A stretch of 64,000 bases of DNA from Halobacteriovorax sp. HLS (GTDB lineage: Bacteria; Bdellovibrionota; Bacteriovoracia; Bacteriovoracales; Bacteriovoracaceae), in NCBI RefSeq assembly GCF_004006665.1, contig NZ_QOCL01000013.1, forward strand, positions 117,977 through 181,976, given 5' to 3'. The notes beneath the pieces were generated by a model. It was given only the letters and a program-made list of their open reading frames with translations. It was not told the DNA's origin and did not search any database. The position numbers were made by a program, and so were the translations under genes. Below are positions 17,858 to 26,474 of the stretch, one piece after another. How positions within the stretch are numbered: position 1 is the stretch's first letter; each line of letters starts with the position of its first letter.

Positions 17858-20800
17858 TGGTGAATCTCCTGAAGGCTGACTGGAAGTAGGCTTTCCCTCT
17901 CACTACCTATTATGCTCTCCATTACAGAGATTATATTCTCTTCTCTGGTAAAGCATGGGATCGCATATTGAATGGCACTATTTCTGATATACTCACCATC
18001 GGACTTAGACGAGCCTTTGTCCATTGGAGTGTTAAAGACTAAAACGATATCATCTTCTTTAATGACTTCTAAAAGTGATTTTCCACTTTGTTCATCTATT
18101 TTAGAAACAAGCTCACACTCTAGCCCTTGATTTTTAATATAATTATAAGTTCCTCTCGTCGCACAAAAACTATAACCTTTCTTTCTTAGGTGTTTTATAT
18201 AAGGAAGTACGGCCTGTTTACTATGGTCGGCCAAAGACAGTAAGATCTTTCCTGGAGTGTCTATATTTGGATAATTACCAAGATATGACTTAAGCATTGC
18301 ATGATCTTTGTCTTTATCTATTCCAAGAGTTTCACCTGTTGAACGCATTTTTGGACCTAGAATGATATTGTCTTGAACGAAGCGGTCAAAAGGAAAGGTA
18401 GACTGTTTAACTGTAAAGTAGTTTGTATTAACTTGTTTGTATGGAGTTATTGTTTTTCCAAGCATGGCCTGGGTGGCCAGTTTTGGAAGAGAGATATTTG
18501 TGGCCTTACTCAAGAAGGGAAGAGTTCTAGAGCCTCTAGGGTTGGCCTCGATACAATAGATGAGCTCACCTTTAACAGCGTACTGAAAATTAATTGGACC
18601 AATAATCGCTAACTCATCAGCAAGGTTCTTTGAAATAGAGAACATCTTCTCTTTCATCTTATCATTAAGTCTTACTGGAGGAGAGATCATTCCTGAGTCC
18701 CCCGAGTGTACTCCCGCATATTCAATATGCTCACAAACTGTAAAGATACAATTTCCTTCGCTATCTCTAATCAAATCAACATCGTATTCCGTTGCATTTT
18801 CCAAATAGGTTTCAACCTGAAAAATTGTTGAACTTGTTTTGAGCTGATTTAGTAATGCTTCTGGAAGTTCTTCAATATCTGTATGGTGATGGAAGATATA
18901 CATACTTTCACCACCGATGACATAACTAGGTCTTATGATCACTGGCAGACCAATTTCAGTTAAGGCGTTAACTAATTTCTTATAACCTTGAACTTCTTTA
19001 GATTTAGTGTGGGAGAGGTTCACTTTCTTTGTTATTTCACTGAAGCGTTTTCTATCTTCTGTAAGATCAAGAGTATCAAGACTAGAGCCTAAGAAGTTAA
19101 TTTTCTTAAATTCACTTCTAAAGCTATTTTCAATGTAGCTTCTAATATTTATTCCTGTTTGCCCTGAAAATGATGTGATGACACCATATGGATCTTCGTT
19201 TAGTAAAATATCAAATAAGTCTTCTGAATAGAGAGCGCTTAAGTAGAGTCGATCTGAACTATCGTAGTCTGTACTGACTGTTTCAGGGTTCGAATTAATC
19301 ATTATTGATTTAATTCCTTCGAGTTTAAGTTGCTGGCATGACTTTACACATGAATAATCAAACTCAATCCCTTGCCCGATTCTATTAGGTCCTGAACCTA
19401 GGATGACGACACTCTTTGATTCTTTTGAAAGAGAGTGTGCTTCATTTTCAACATTGTAAGTAGAGTAGAAGTAAGGGGTTTGAGCTTGAAATTCTCCTGA
19501 ACAAGTATCTACGGCCTTATAAACTGGAAATAATTCATACTTAAATCGAAGTTCTAATATATCTTTTTGACCTAGATTTGTGAGGTAGGCGATATACTTA
19601 TCCGAAAGACCTAATTGCTTCATAAATAATAAGCTTTCTCTAGTATGTAAAATTGTTGAATCAGTCTTTAGTGCTTTTTCGGCCTCAGAGACCTGTTCTA
19701 TCTGCTCAATAAACCATGGCGTAATTTTAGAGATTTCTGCAATCTCTTCACTAGATAAGTTGAGTCTAAGAGCATCTAGGCAACTAAGAAGCGATAGCTG
19801 AAAAGGTTGGGAGAGTCTTGTTCTAATATAGCTCTCATCTATTGTTACTGGAACTGTATTGAGCTGACTTAATTCAGGAATTTCAAGTCCCAGCTCAAGT
19901 GATCTAAGGGCCTTTAAGAATGCTTCATTAAACGAAGAACCAAGGGCGAGGACTTCTCCGACTGATCTCATCTGTGGCCCTAGCAGTTGGCTGGAAGATG
20001 GGAACTTACTAAAAGGAAAGATTGGAATCTTTACTGCTACGTAATCAAGCGATGGCTCAAATGCAACAGGAGATGCCTTAGTTATATCATTGAGAATTTC
20101 TCTAAGAGTGTAGCCTACAGCCAGTAGAGCAGATATTTTTGCAATAGGATATCCAGTGGCCTTGGAAGCAAGTGCGGATGATCTTGAGACTCTAGGGTTC
20201 ATCTCAATTACAACAATATCATCTTCATTTTGTGGATTAATGGCAAATTGTACGTTGGCCCCCCCTGCAACAACGCCCATATGTTTAGCGATAGTCAGGG
20301 ACATAGTTCTTAGTTGTTGGTAACATCTATCGGATATTGTTTGTGCCGGTGCTACTGTGATTGAGTCACCAGTATGAATTCCACAAGGGTCCACATTTTC
20401 AATTGAACAGATGATGACACCATTTTTGTCTTTATCTACCATTACTTCTAGTTCCACTTCTTTCCAACCTAATAGAGACTTCTCCATAGTTATTGGAAAT
20501 TTTAAATCGGTAGTAAAAACTTCGTGAAGATCATCAATATGGTGAATAAGAGCTGCTCCTTTACCTCCTAGGGCAAAGTCTCTACGAATAATGAGTGGGA
20601 ATTCAACCTCTGATGTTGCAAGTGTAATTGCCTCTTCTTGGGAGTGGGCCACAAAGCGTTTTCCCGTTTGATATCCAAGTTTGTTTAACTCTATTGCAAA
20701 AAGTGCGCGATCTTCGGTCTTGTTAATTGTATCAACATTAGCACCAAGTAACTTAACGCCATTTTCTTTTAGATAGCTTTCTTGTTCAAGCTCGATACAA

Positions 20801-22263
20801 ATATTGAGAGCTGTCTGTCCTCCCATTGTCGATAGGACGGCATCAACATTTTCTTTTTGAATGATTTTCTTAATGGTATCCTTTGTGATTGGCTCGATAT
20901 AAGTTCTATAGGCCATTTCTGGATCAGTCATTATTGTTGCTGGATTCGAGTTAAGTAGAACAACATCAAGACCAAGCTCTTTGAGCGCCTTACAGGCCTG
21001 AGTTCCAGAGTAGTCAAACTCACTTGCTTGACCAATTTTAATTGGACCGGAACCTATGAGCAGAATTTTCTTATAAGGAATATCTTTTCTTTCTACATTT
21101 TGAACATCAATCATTGGGTATAAGTTCGATACATCAAAAGTATTGTGCTTATCTGAGTTTAAGTAGTTTTCAATTTCTTGAAAGAAAATATGGGCATCAC
21201 TTGGCCCAGGATTTGACTCAGGATGAAATTGCACACTCTTTACTTTATGGTCAGTTGAGGCAATTCCCTCTATTGATAAATCAAAGAGACTCTTATATTG
21301 AATATAGAATTCCCTATTAGAGATATTAGTCTTCGAAATTTTGTTAAAACTCAGTTCATCTACGGCGTACCCATGATTTTGGCTAGTGATCAAAATATTT
21401 GAACTTACATGATCAAAGCACGGATGATTCACTCCTCTTTGACCAAATGGTAGTTTGATAATTTCAGCATTTAGGCCTAGACAGATCAGTTGATGTCCCA
21501 GGCAAATCCCTCTTATTGGAGTATCGTCTCGTAGGAGTTTACTTACTACTTGAATTTGATCATTATAATCTCTAGGGTCCCCTGGACCATTTGAGAGAAA
21601 TATCATTCTTGGAGAGTATGAGCTAATTTCTTCATAGCTCGCATTGTAGGGAAGCGATACTAGTGGAATATTAAGAGCTTTGAGATTTTCTATTATGGAG
21701 TTTTTTACACCATAGTTGATCAGACAGATTGGATTATCTCCCTCTACATGAACGATTGGTCCTTGTTGAGAAACTCTAGCAAGATCTCCACAACTTAGTT
21801 TTTGTTGTTCAAATTCACTGGCCGATGGGCAATTCTTTTGAGTTGTAATAACTGATTTATGTGTACCTTTTTTTGCAACCATATAGCGCACTAGTGATCT
21901 TGTATCAATTGCGCTAATTAGTGGGATACTTAATGTCTCAAAGAATTTATTTGGAGAAAAATTTCTTGCGATAATTGATGAGGCATGTGACTTATGAGAT
22001 TGGTTTTGTCGATCGTCACTTTCATAATTTCCTATATGAGCATTAGAGAATATTATATGTTGACCTAGAAATGATGGGTCTGTAATTGTTTCTTGGTAAC
22101 CGCTCATACCTGTAGTGAAGGCCGCTTCTGCCCAAATACCTTGTTTCAGTTGTTCATCATTTGGGTCTCGATTTACAAAACCTTCAAAGGTCTTTCCATC
22201 ATCAAAGTGAAGGTATACTTTAGATTTTCTTAGTGCTCTTTGAAATTCACTTACTTTTGACAT
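17854..22263 (-). CDS. carAB: Fused carbamoyl-phosphate synthase (CarA-CarB)
   Basis: One uninterrupted frame of 1469 residues carries both subunits of carbamoyl-phosphate synthase, which makes carbamoyl phosphate from glutamine, bicarbonate and ATP. Residues 1 to about 370 are CarA: the CPSase small-chain domain, then a class-I amidotransferase with GICLGHQL (nucleophile Cys254) and FHPES (His347, Glu349). A linker of about 25 residues (DKHNTFDVSNLYPMI) leads to CarB from about residue 397 (KILLIGSGPIKIGQASEFDYSG), with two ATP-grasp halves (the second starts near VVILGSGPNRIGQG) and a C-terminal MGS-like allosteric domain (KGYSFCATRGTYNYI). The E. coli subunits are 382 and 1073 residues, so nothing is missing. 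GAGAGGA precedes the ATG. No internal stop or restart site is evident at the junction. Confidence 0.95.
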   Translation of the reverse strand: MSKVSEFQRALRKSKVYLHFDDGKTFEGFVNRDPNDEQLKQGIWAEAAFTTGMSGYQETITDPSFLGQHIIFSNAHIGNYESDDRQNQSHKSHASSIIARNFSPNKFFETLSIPLISAIDTRSLVRYMVAKKGTHKSVITTQKNCPSASEFEQQKLSCGDLARVSQQGPIVHVEGDNPICLINYGVKNSIIENLKALNIPLVSLPYNASYEEISSYSPRMIFLSNGPGDPRDYNDQIQVVSKLLRDDTPIRGICLGHQLICLGLNAEIIKLPFGQRGVNHPCFDHVSSNILITSQNHGYAVDELSFNKISKTNISNREFYIQYKSLFDLSIEGIASTDHKVKSVQFHPESNPGPSDAHIFFQEIENYLNSDKHNTFDVSNLYPMIDVQNVERKDIPYKKILLIGSGPIKIGQASEFDYSGTQACKALKELGLDVVLLNSNPATIMTDPEMAYRTYIEPITKDTIKKIIQKENVDAVLSTMGGQTALNICIELEQESYLKENGVKLLGANVDTINKTEDRALFAIELNKLGYQTGKRFVAHSQEEAITLATSEVEFPLIIRRDFALGGKGAALIHHIDDLHEVFTTDLKFPITMEKSLLGWKEVELEVMVDKDKNGVIICSIENVDPCGIHTGDSITVAPAQTISDRCYQQLRTMSLTIAKHMGVVAGGANVQFAINPQNEDDIVVIEMNPRVSRSSALASKATGYPIAKISALLAVGYTLREILNDITKASPVAFEPSLDYVAVKIPIFPFSKFPSSSQLLGPQMRSVGEVLALGSSFNEAFLKALRSLELGLEIPELSQLNTVPVTIDESYIRTRLSQPFQLSLLSCLDALRLNLSSEEIAEISKITPWFIEQIEQVSEAEKALKTDSTILHTRESLLFMKQLGLSDKYIAYLTNLGQKDILELRFKYELFPVYKAVDTCSGEFQAQTPYFYSTYNVENEAHSLSKESKSVVILGSGPNRIGQGIEFDYSCVKSCQQLKLEGIKSIMINSNPETVSTDYDSSDRLYLSALYSEDLFDILLNEDPYGVITSFSGQTGINIRSYIENSFRSEFKKINFLGSSLDTLDLTEDRKRFSEITKKVNLSHTKSKEVQGYKKLVNALTEIGLPVIIRPSYVIGGESMYIFHHHTDIEELPEALLNQLKTSSTIFQVETYLENATEYDVDLIRDSEGNCIFTVCEHIEYAGVHSGDSGMISPPVRLNDKMKEKMFSISKNLADELAIIGPINFQYAVKGELIYCIEANPRGSRTLPFLSKATNISLPKLATQAMLGKTITPYKQVNTNYFTVKQSTFPFDRFVQDNIILGPKMRSTGETLGIDKDKDHAMLKSYLGNYPNIDTPGKILLSLADHSKQAVLPYIKHLRKKGYSFCATRGTYNYIKNQGLECELVSKIDEQSGKSLLEVIKEDDIVLVFNTPMDKGSSKSDGEYIRNSAIQYAIPCFTREENIISVMESIIGSERESLLPVSLQEIHQ

Positions 22264-22348
22264 TTATAGTCCTCTCCATGCGATATAGGTAAAAAGTTTA
22301 GATAAGTTTGCAATGTATATAGATAGAAATATATAGGTAGGGAGATAA

Positions 22349-23305
22349 TTAATTGTTAAAGAATGTATTTTCTTTGAAGCCAATGCTCTTATCTCCATTT
22401 TGTAAAATTGATTGTATTATTGCCATTCTTAAAAATGTTGAATGACGAACTTGCTCATGTCCTAGGTAGTACTGAGAATGAATTAAATCATCACTTATTT
22501 CTACTCCAATATTAGCAGGACCTGGGTGTAGTATAGGTAGTTTCTTTTGAAGCGATTCAATCATCTCGAGATTAAAACCATACTCTCTATGATAGTTATC
22601 CATATCGATTGATTCAAGATGCGAGTGCCTCTCTTTTTGAACTCTTAATAAGTAGAGAATGTCCGCTTTTTCAAGGGCCTCAGATCTAGAGTGAGTAATT
22701 TCAAAATTAGACTCTTCGGTTACAGGGGGTAGAAATTCCTCTGGTCCAAAGAGTAGAACTTTTGCTCCATACATTGGAAGTAGATCAATGAGGGAGTGGC
22801 CAACTCTTGAGTGTATATTATCTCCAGCAATACAGAAGGTTTTACCTTTTAGCTTTATACCCATTTCTTTGAGCGTAAAGAGGTCTAATAGTGCTTGAGT
22901 CGGATGTTGATGAGTTCCATCGCCACCATTTATTATCTTTAAAGGAGGATTCTCTTTAAATTGAGCTAACTCGTGAGAAACTGCTGATCTGATAATACAT
23001 AGATCAACACCTTGTCCAAATAGAGTTAATAAAGTTTGCTCAAGAGATTCTCCCTTTTTTAAAGAAGATGTTTCTGCGATGAAGTCTATATATGTGCAAC
23101 CCATCTTATGGATAGCTATTTCAAATGAATGTTTTGTTCTGGTAGAGTTTTCGAGAAAGGAAGTAGCAATGATAGGTTTTTTATTTGGAAATGAAATCGG
23201 ATGCCATGGGCGAAGCTTGATTTGTTGAGATAACTCCATCAGGCCATCTATCTGGCGTTTCGTAAGATCCGAAATGGACTCTAAAACAGAGGGGAAGTTC
23301 TCCAT
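22349..23305 (-). CDS. pyrB: Aspartate carbamoyltransferase catalytic subunit
   Basis: The product is 318 residues. It condenses carbamoyl phosphate, supplied by the fused synthase encoded next, with aspartate. The carbamoyl-phosphate loop appears as ENSTRTKHSFE (residues 52-62; the usual STRTR is STRTK here), followed by SLKKGES, then GDGTHQHPTQALLDLFT and the late HPGPANIGVEI. AAAGGAAA precedes the ATG. No pyrI-type regulatory subunit or dihydroorotase-like partner gene is adjacent. It heads the leftward pyr operon; 85 nt separate it from carAB. I see no PyrR-type leader hairpins or attenuator in the 92 nt between this gene and the divergent neighbour. Confidence 0.93.
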   Translation of the reverse strand: MENFPSVLESISDLTKRQIDGLMELSQQIKLRPWHPISFPNKKPIIATSFLENSTRTKHSFEIAIHKMGCTYIDFIAETSSLKKGESLEQTLLTLFGQGVDLCIIRSAVSHELAQFKENPPLKIINGGDGTHQHPTQALLDLFTLKEMGIKLKGKTFCIAGDNIHSRVGHSLIDLLPMYGAKVLLFGPEEFLPPVTEESNFEITHSRSEALEKADILYLLRVQKERHSHLESIDMDNYHREYGFNLEMIESLQKKLPILHPGPANIGVEISDDLIHSQYYLGHEQVRHSTFLRMAIIQSILQNGDKSIGFKENTFFNN

Positions 23306-23397
23306 TTAGGTTTCCTTTCCAAGTTGTTCGTTATTTGCTAATTTCTTAGGATAGTCTAGATTATCTAAACGGAATTGGAAATAATTATTTATAATAT

Positions 23398-24417
23398 ATG
23401 AAAGAATACCAGCCGATTGACACAACTGCCCAGAAAGAGGCCCTCATCAATGAGTTTAAGGGAAACCTTTTTGAATATCTTGTGGCGCAGTTTCTGGCCA
23501 GGCATTATCGAATAGAAGCAGACTTTGTACGCTCTTTTGGTGGCGATATAAGAAAGCAACTAACTGACTATGATCATTGGCTACGTGTTAATGAACCAGA
23601 TTTAATCAAACAATTGCCAAAACTTGCCAAAGAGGTTTCTCTAGAACTGATAGATAAGGTCTTGCCAGCTAGTGCAACTAAGGTTTTGGTGATCGGTAAG
23701 ACATTGGCCGTACCACACTCTAAAGATTGGGCAGAGGCCGATTTATTGGTTCTAAATATTGATAAAGTCTATCCGATCTCTTTGAAACTCTGTAAAGGTA
23801 ATGCCTTTGTTAATACCAAGAGTGCTGGTGTGAAGAGCTTTATCAATCAATATTTCTGTGGTTTTTCAAATGCTAGCTTATTACAGAATAATATAAATAG
23901 AGGCGTAGATAGTCGATTTGAGCTAATGGCCCAAGAGCTTCACAGTCATGTCGGACTTGATTTCTATGGTCGCTTTGATCATCGTTGGGCAGATAGTGGC
24001 CATAGTGAATTACCAGGACAGCTTCCTAAAGATCTAAATGCAATCGTCGTTCAATCTTACTATGACTGCATAAAAGATATATATGAAACTCTAAAAGATT
24101 TATACAAAGAAGATAAAGTTCTCTTTGGAAAGTCACTTCTGCCGCTGATGGGAATAGGTGATGTTGATATTATTCAAATCACTTGCTTTCATAAAGAAGT
24201 CAAAGGCATTCGCTACAACTTTTCAGGAATACACCTTCTCTATGGTCAGGAGTTAATGAATGATTTGGAGATGATTGAAATTCTTCCACTAAAAGAATCG
24301 ATTAGCTCTTTTGAGATCCAATTAAATCATTTAAAATTACAAATAAGAGTTAAACCTATGAATAAGTTCACTAGCGCTGCTTTTAAAATCAATTGTTCAA
24401 TAAAAGAGATTAAATGA
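23398..24417 (+). CDS. Putative PD-(D/E)XK-like nuclease
   Basis: The product is 339 residues, soluble, without signal peptide. Residues 18-35 form a helix with a conserved-looking Glu26 (FKGNLFEYLVAQ). A strand follows with EADLLVLNIDKVYPISLK: Asp115 then Ser128-x-Lys130, which fits a variant PD-(D/E)XK active site in which the middle acid is Ser. Next comes GNAFVNTKSAGVKSFI, reminiscent of type II restriction enzyme cores. The C-terminal half is mixed and unassigned. It overlaps the following HAD phosphatase gene by 4 nt (ATGA), so the two are translationally coupled. The nuclease call rests on motif reading alone; it could be another fold. Confidence 0.45.
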   Translation: MKEYQPIDTTAQKEALINEFKGNLFEYLVAQFLARHYRIEADFVRSFGGDIRKQLTDYDHWLRVNEPDLIKQLPKLAKEVSLELIDKVLPASATKVLVIGKTLAVPHSKDWAEADLLVLNIDKVYPISLKLCKGNAFVNTKSAGVKSFINQYFCGFSNASLLQNNINRGVDSRFELMAQELHSHVGLDFYGRFDHRWADSGHSELPGQLPKDLNAIVVQSYYDCIKDIYETLKDLYKEDKVLFGKSLLPLMGIGDVDIIQITCFHKEVKGIRYNFSGIHLLYGQELMNDLEMIEILPLKESISSFEIQLNHLKLQIRVKPMNKFTSAAFKINCSIKEIK

Positions 24418-25280
24418 AAGAGATATCTTTACTAATTAAATGTGACTTAGCTACTGACTATATAACTCATATTGAAAAGTTTTTTTCTGTGAAACTAGTA
24501 AAAGAGCTGACTGACAATTGTCTAGTAATCAATAGTGAAGTCTTTGTTGATTGGGAGTATTTAAGAAGCTGTTTAGGTAATACAAGTATCAATTTTCAAT
24601 TTATTGAATTCTATCAACAAGAAGTTGAACTTGATCGCTATCGAGACTCTGGAATCAGCTATTATTTCAACTCTGACGCCAAGTCTATTCATTTACCTCT
24701 GGTAGAATATTCTGAGCACCAAGAGAATTTAAAGAAGGCCTTATTCTTAGATCGTGATGGTATCATCAATATTGATACTGGTTACGTTTATAAGTTTAGC
24801 GAAGATATTATTTATGAAGATATCGCAGGCCTTATTAGCTTGGCCAATTCTCAAAACTTTGAAGTTATTGTTGTTACCAATCAAGCAGGAGTTGCTAGAG
24901 GCAAGTACACTATAGAAGACGTTAATCTCTTTCATACACAGCTTAAAGCTTTCTTAAAAAAATCTAATGCAATAATTGATCATATTGAGATCTGTCCATT
25001 TCACTTTGAAAAAGGACTTGCTCCGTGGAACTTCAACTCTCTACTTAGAAAGCCAATGCCTGGAATGTTACTTAGAGCGTGTTCACTTAGAGGAGTTTCT
25101 TTACTAGGTTCGTTGATGGTAGGGGATAAGGAAAGTGATCACCTCAATCTGATTGGTCCAAGATATCTGCTCTTAGAAGATAATTATAAGATCTCTGAGA
25201 ATTTTGAAAAGTTTGATTCTAGAAGTCAGCTTTTTGAGAAAATTTCAAATTACTTGAATAAAACGCTTGATTTATCATAA
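24414..25280 (+). CDS. GmhB-like HAD phosphatase with N-terminal extension
   Basis: The product is 288 residues. Residues 1 to about 105 are an extension I do not recognise. From residue 106 the sequence follows the HAD-IIIA histidinol-phosphatase/GmhB family: ALFLDRDGIINIDTGYV (Asp113 and Asp115), VIVVTNQAGVARG, then RKPMPGMLL and MVGDKESDH. GmhB enzymes hold a zinc ion through C-x-H and C-x-C; here the loop reads CPFH (194-197) and NSLLRKP (208-214), so three of the four ligands are gone. GmhB removes the 1-phosphate from heptose bisphosphate, and hldA lies in this window at 58.5 kb, so an LPS role is possible, but coupling to a nuclease-like gene suggests otherwise. Confidence 0.7.
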   Translation: MKEISLLIKCDLATDYITHIEKFFSVKLVKELTDNCLVINSEVFVDWEYLRSCLGNTSINFQFIEFYQQEVELDRYRDSGISYYFNSDAKSIHLPLVEYSEHQENLKKALFLDRDGIINIDTGYVYKFSEDIIYEDIAGLISLANSQNFEVIVVTNQAGVARGKYTIEDVNLFHTQLKAFLKKSNAIIDHIEICPFHFEKGLAPWNFNSLLRKPMPGMLLRACSLRGVSLLGSLMVGDKESDHLNLIGPRYLLLEDNYKISENFEKFDSRSQLFEKISNYLNKTLDLS

Positions 25281-25329
25281 CTTAACGCTCAGTATTGTTT
25301 GTAAGAATTATTTATTGACGGAGTAATAA

Positions 25330-25674
25330 ATGAAAATTGCAGCAGTTTTAGTATGTGCCTTCTTCTTATCTATGGCCGTACGAGCAAGAGACTTAAGTTA
25401 CAAAGAAAGAATGTCAGTTCTTTCTGTAAAGAAACATATAGAATTAAAAAATTTCCTAATAGATCAAATAGACCCACAAGGTCTTCCTCTAAAAGATTAT
25501 ATCGCTTTTAAAGTTTTAAAAGAATCGTGTACTCCAGTGTCTAATACATTAGAGAGGATTCAAGAAGCTGGTGATGATCTAAAAGATCAGTCTACAAAGT
25601 TACGTCTTCTTTATGAAGGATGCATGGAAGGGACTCTAGGTTTAGGTCACTTGTTTCAGCAGCAGGGGAAGTAA
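25330..25674 (+). CDS. Small exported protein of unknown function
   Basis: The product is 114 residues. Residues 1-19 form a signal peptide (AAVLVCAFFLSMAVRARD). The mature part is helical and charged with two cysteines (KESCTPV and YEGCMEG), which could pair in a helical hairpin. A GGAG lies eight bases before the ATG. It ends about 100 nt before a hairpin terminator shared with the convergent gene. No family is recognised. Confidence 0.65.
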   Translation: MKIAAVLVCAFFLSMAVRARDLSYKERMSVLSVKKHIELKNFLIDQIDPQGLPLKDYIAFKVLKESCTPVSNTLERIQEAGDDLKDQSTKLRLLYEGCMEGTLGLGHLFQQQGK

Positions 25675-25776
25675 GGCTGAAGTATCCGTTTACTTTGTGC
25701 GACTGCATGCGTTTCTGTTTTGTTATTTTGAATTGTCAGCCTGATTTAGCTCCTGAAACAGACTAAAATAAACTTC

Positions 25777-25800
25777 TAAGACCCTAGTAAAAGGGTCTTA
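25777..25800. terminator. Bidirectional hairpin terminator
   Basis: A perfect 8-bp stem TAAGACCC / GGGTCTTA with an 8-nt loop lies between two convergent genes. Downstream on the plus strand comes AAATTTCTCT and on the minus strand GAAGTTTATTTT, so it can serve both directions. Confidence 0.7.
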
Positions 25801-25808
25801 AAATTTCT

Positions 25809-26228
25809 CTATTCAAACAAAGTTCCATCATAGAAGTATCGTAAGTCACCTTCTTGAGCAGTGGATTCAAATTTATCTGTGTACTTTGTCACCATTCCTT
25901 TCGAGTCAAATAATGAAGTTAGACCATCATCAAATGACCACTTTGTACTTATGTAGAGATCTGCAAGCGAGCTTCCTCCAATGATTCTTGATCCCGAGAC
26001 AGTCACGGTAACTGTAGAATCATATTCCTTTGCAACTTTAATTGCCCGATGATAGCAGTCTTGCCAGCTTTTTTCTCTTGTAATTGAACGTACATCTGTA
26101 ATCTTTGTTGATTTAACAATTCTTCCATTAGTCGCAAATATGGTTCCAAAGCCTTGTACTTCGCATCTTTGTGCAGCCATTGTAGTCAGAGGTGCCAACG
26201 CTAGTAGAGCGATTAAACATTTTCTCAT
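25809..26228 (-). CDS. Small exported protein of unknown function
   Basis: The product is 139 residues. Residues 1-18 are a signal peptide ending in TTMAAQ. The mature part is beta-rich (STVTVTVSGSRI, LADLYISTKWSF) with two cysteines (QRCEVQG and WQDCYHRA), so it is probably a small disulfide-bonded periplasmic or secreted protein. It is transcribed away from the large exported protein at 26475; the 246-nt region between them holds two palindromes listed separately. No family is recognised. Confidence 0.65.
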   Translation of the reverse strand: MRKCLIALLALAPLTTMAAQRCEVQGFGTIFATNGRIVKSTKITDVRSITREKSWQDCYHRAIKVAKEYDSTVTVTVSGSRIIGGSSLADLYISTKWSFDDGLTSLFDSKGMVTKYTDKFESTAQEGDLRYFYDGTLFE

Positions 26229-26323
26229 TTTAGTCTCCAGTTAAATTTTGTTGTTATCTTAGCTTAAAATCAAATTGTGATGGTCGGTGGTTTGGAATAT
26301 TTATAGGGCCTGTTAGAATTGTG

Positions 26324-26339
26324 ACAGAGAAAACTCTGT
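26324..26339. promoter_or_regulatory. Inverted repeat in a divergent promoter region
   Basis: A perfect inverted repeat ACAGAG-AAAA-CTCTGT lies between the divergent genes ending their 5' regions at 26228 and 26475. It is neither followed by a T-run nor next to a gene end, so an operator is more likely than a terminator. Low certainty, since short palindromes arise by chance. Confidence 0.3.
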
Positions 26340-26446
26340 TCATTTGTTATGTCTAAACTTTATACAGATGTTAAATAAGGTTCACCTAGTTTAAATATAA
26401 GTGTCTGATTATAAAAACGTTCTTAACGGCATATTTCTTGCTTATT

Positions 26447-26464
26447 CTAGACTAATTAATCTAG
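26447..26464. promoter_or_regulatory. 18-bp near-palindrome at the ribosome-binding site
   Basis: The sequence CTAGACTAATTAATCTAG is palindromic except for one pair and ends at the TAGGAG ribosome-binding site of the gene at 26475. It could be an operator close to the transcription start or an RNA hairpin partly hiding the ribosome-binding site. Which of these, if either, is not decided by the sequence. Confidence 0.35.
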
Positions 26465-26474
26465 GAGTTTTTTG

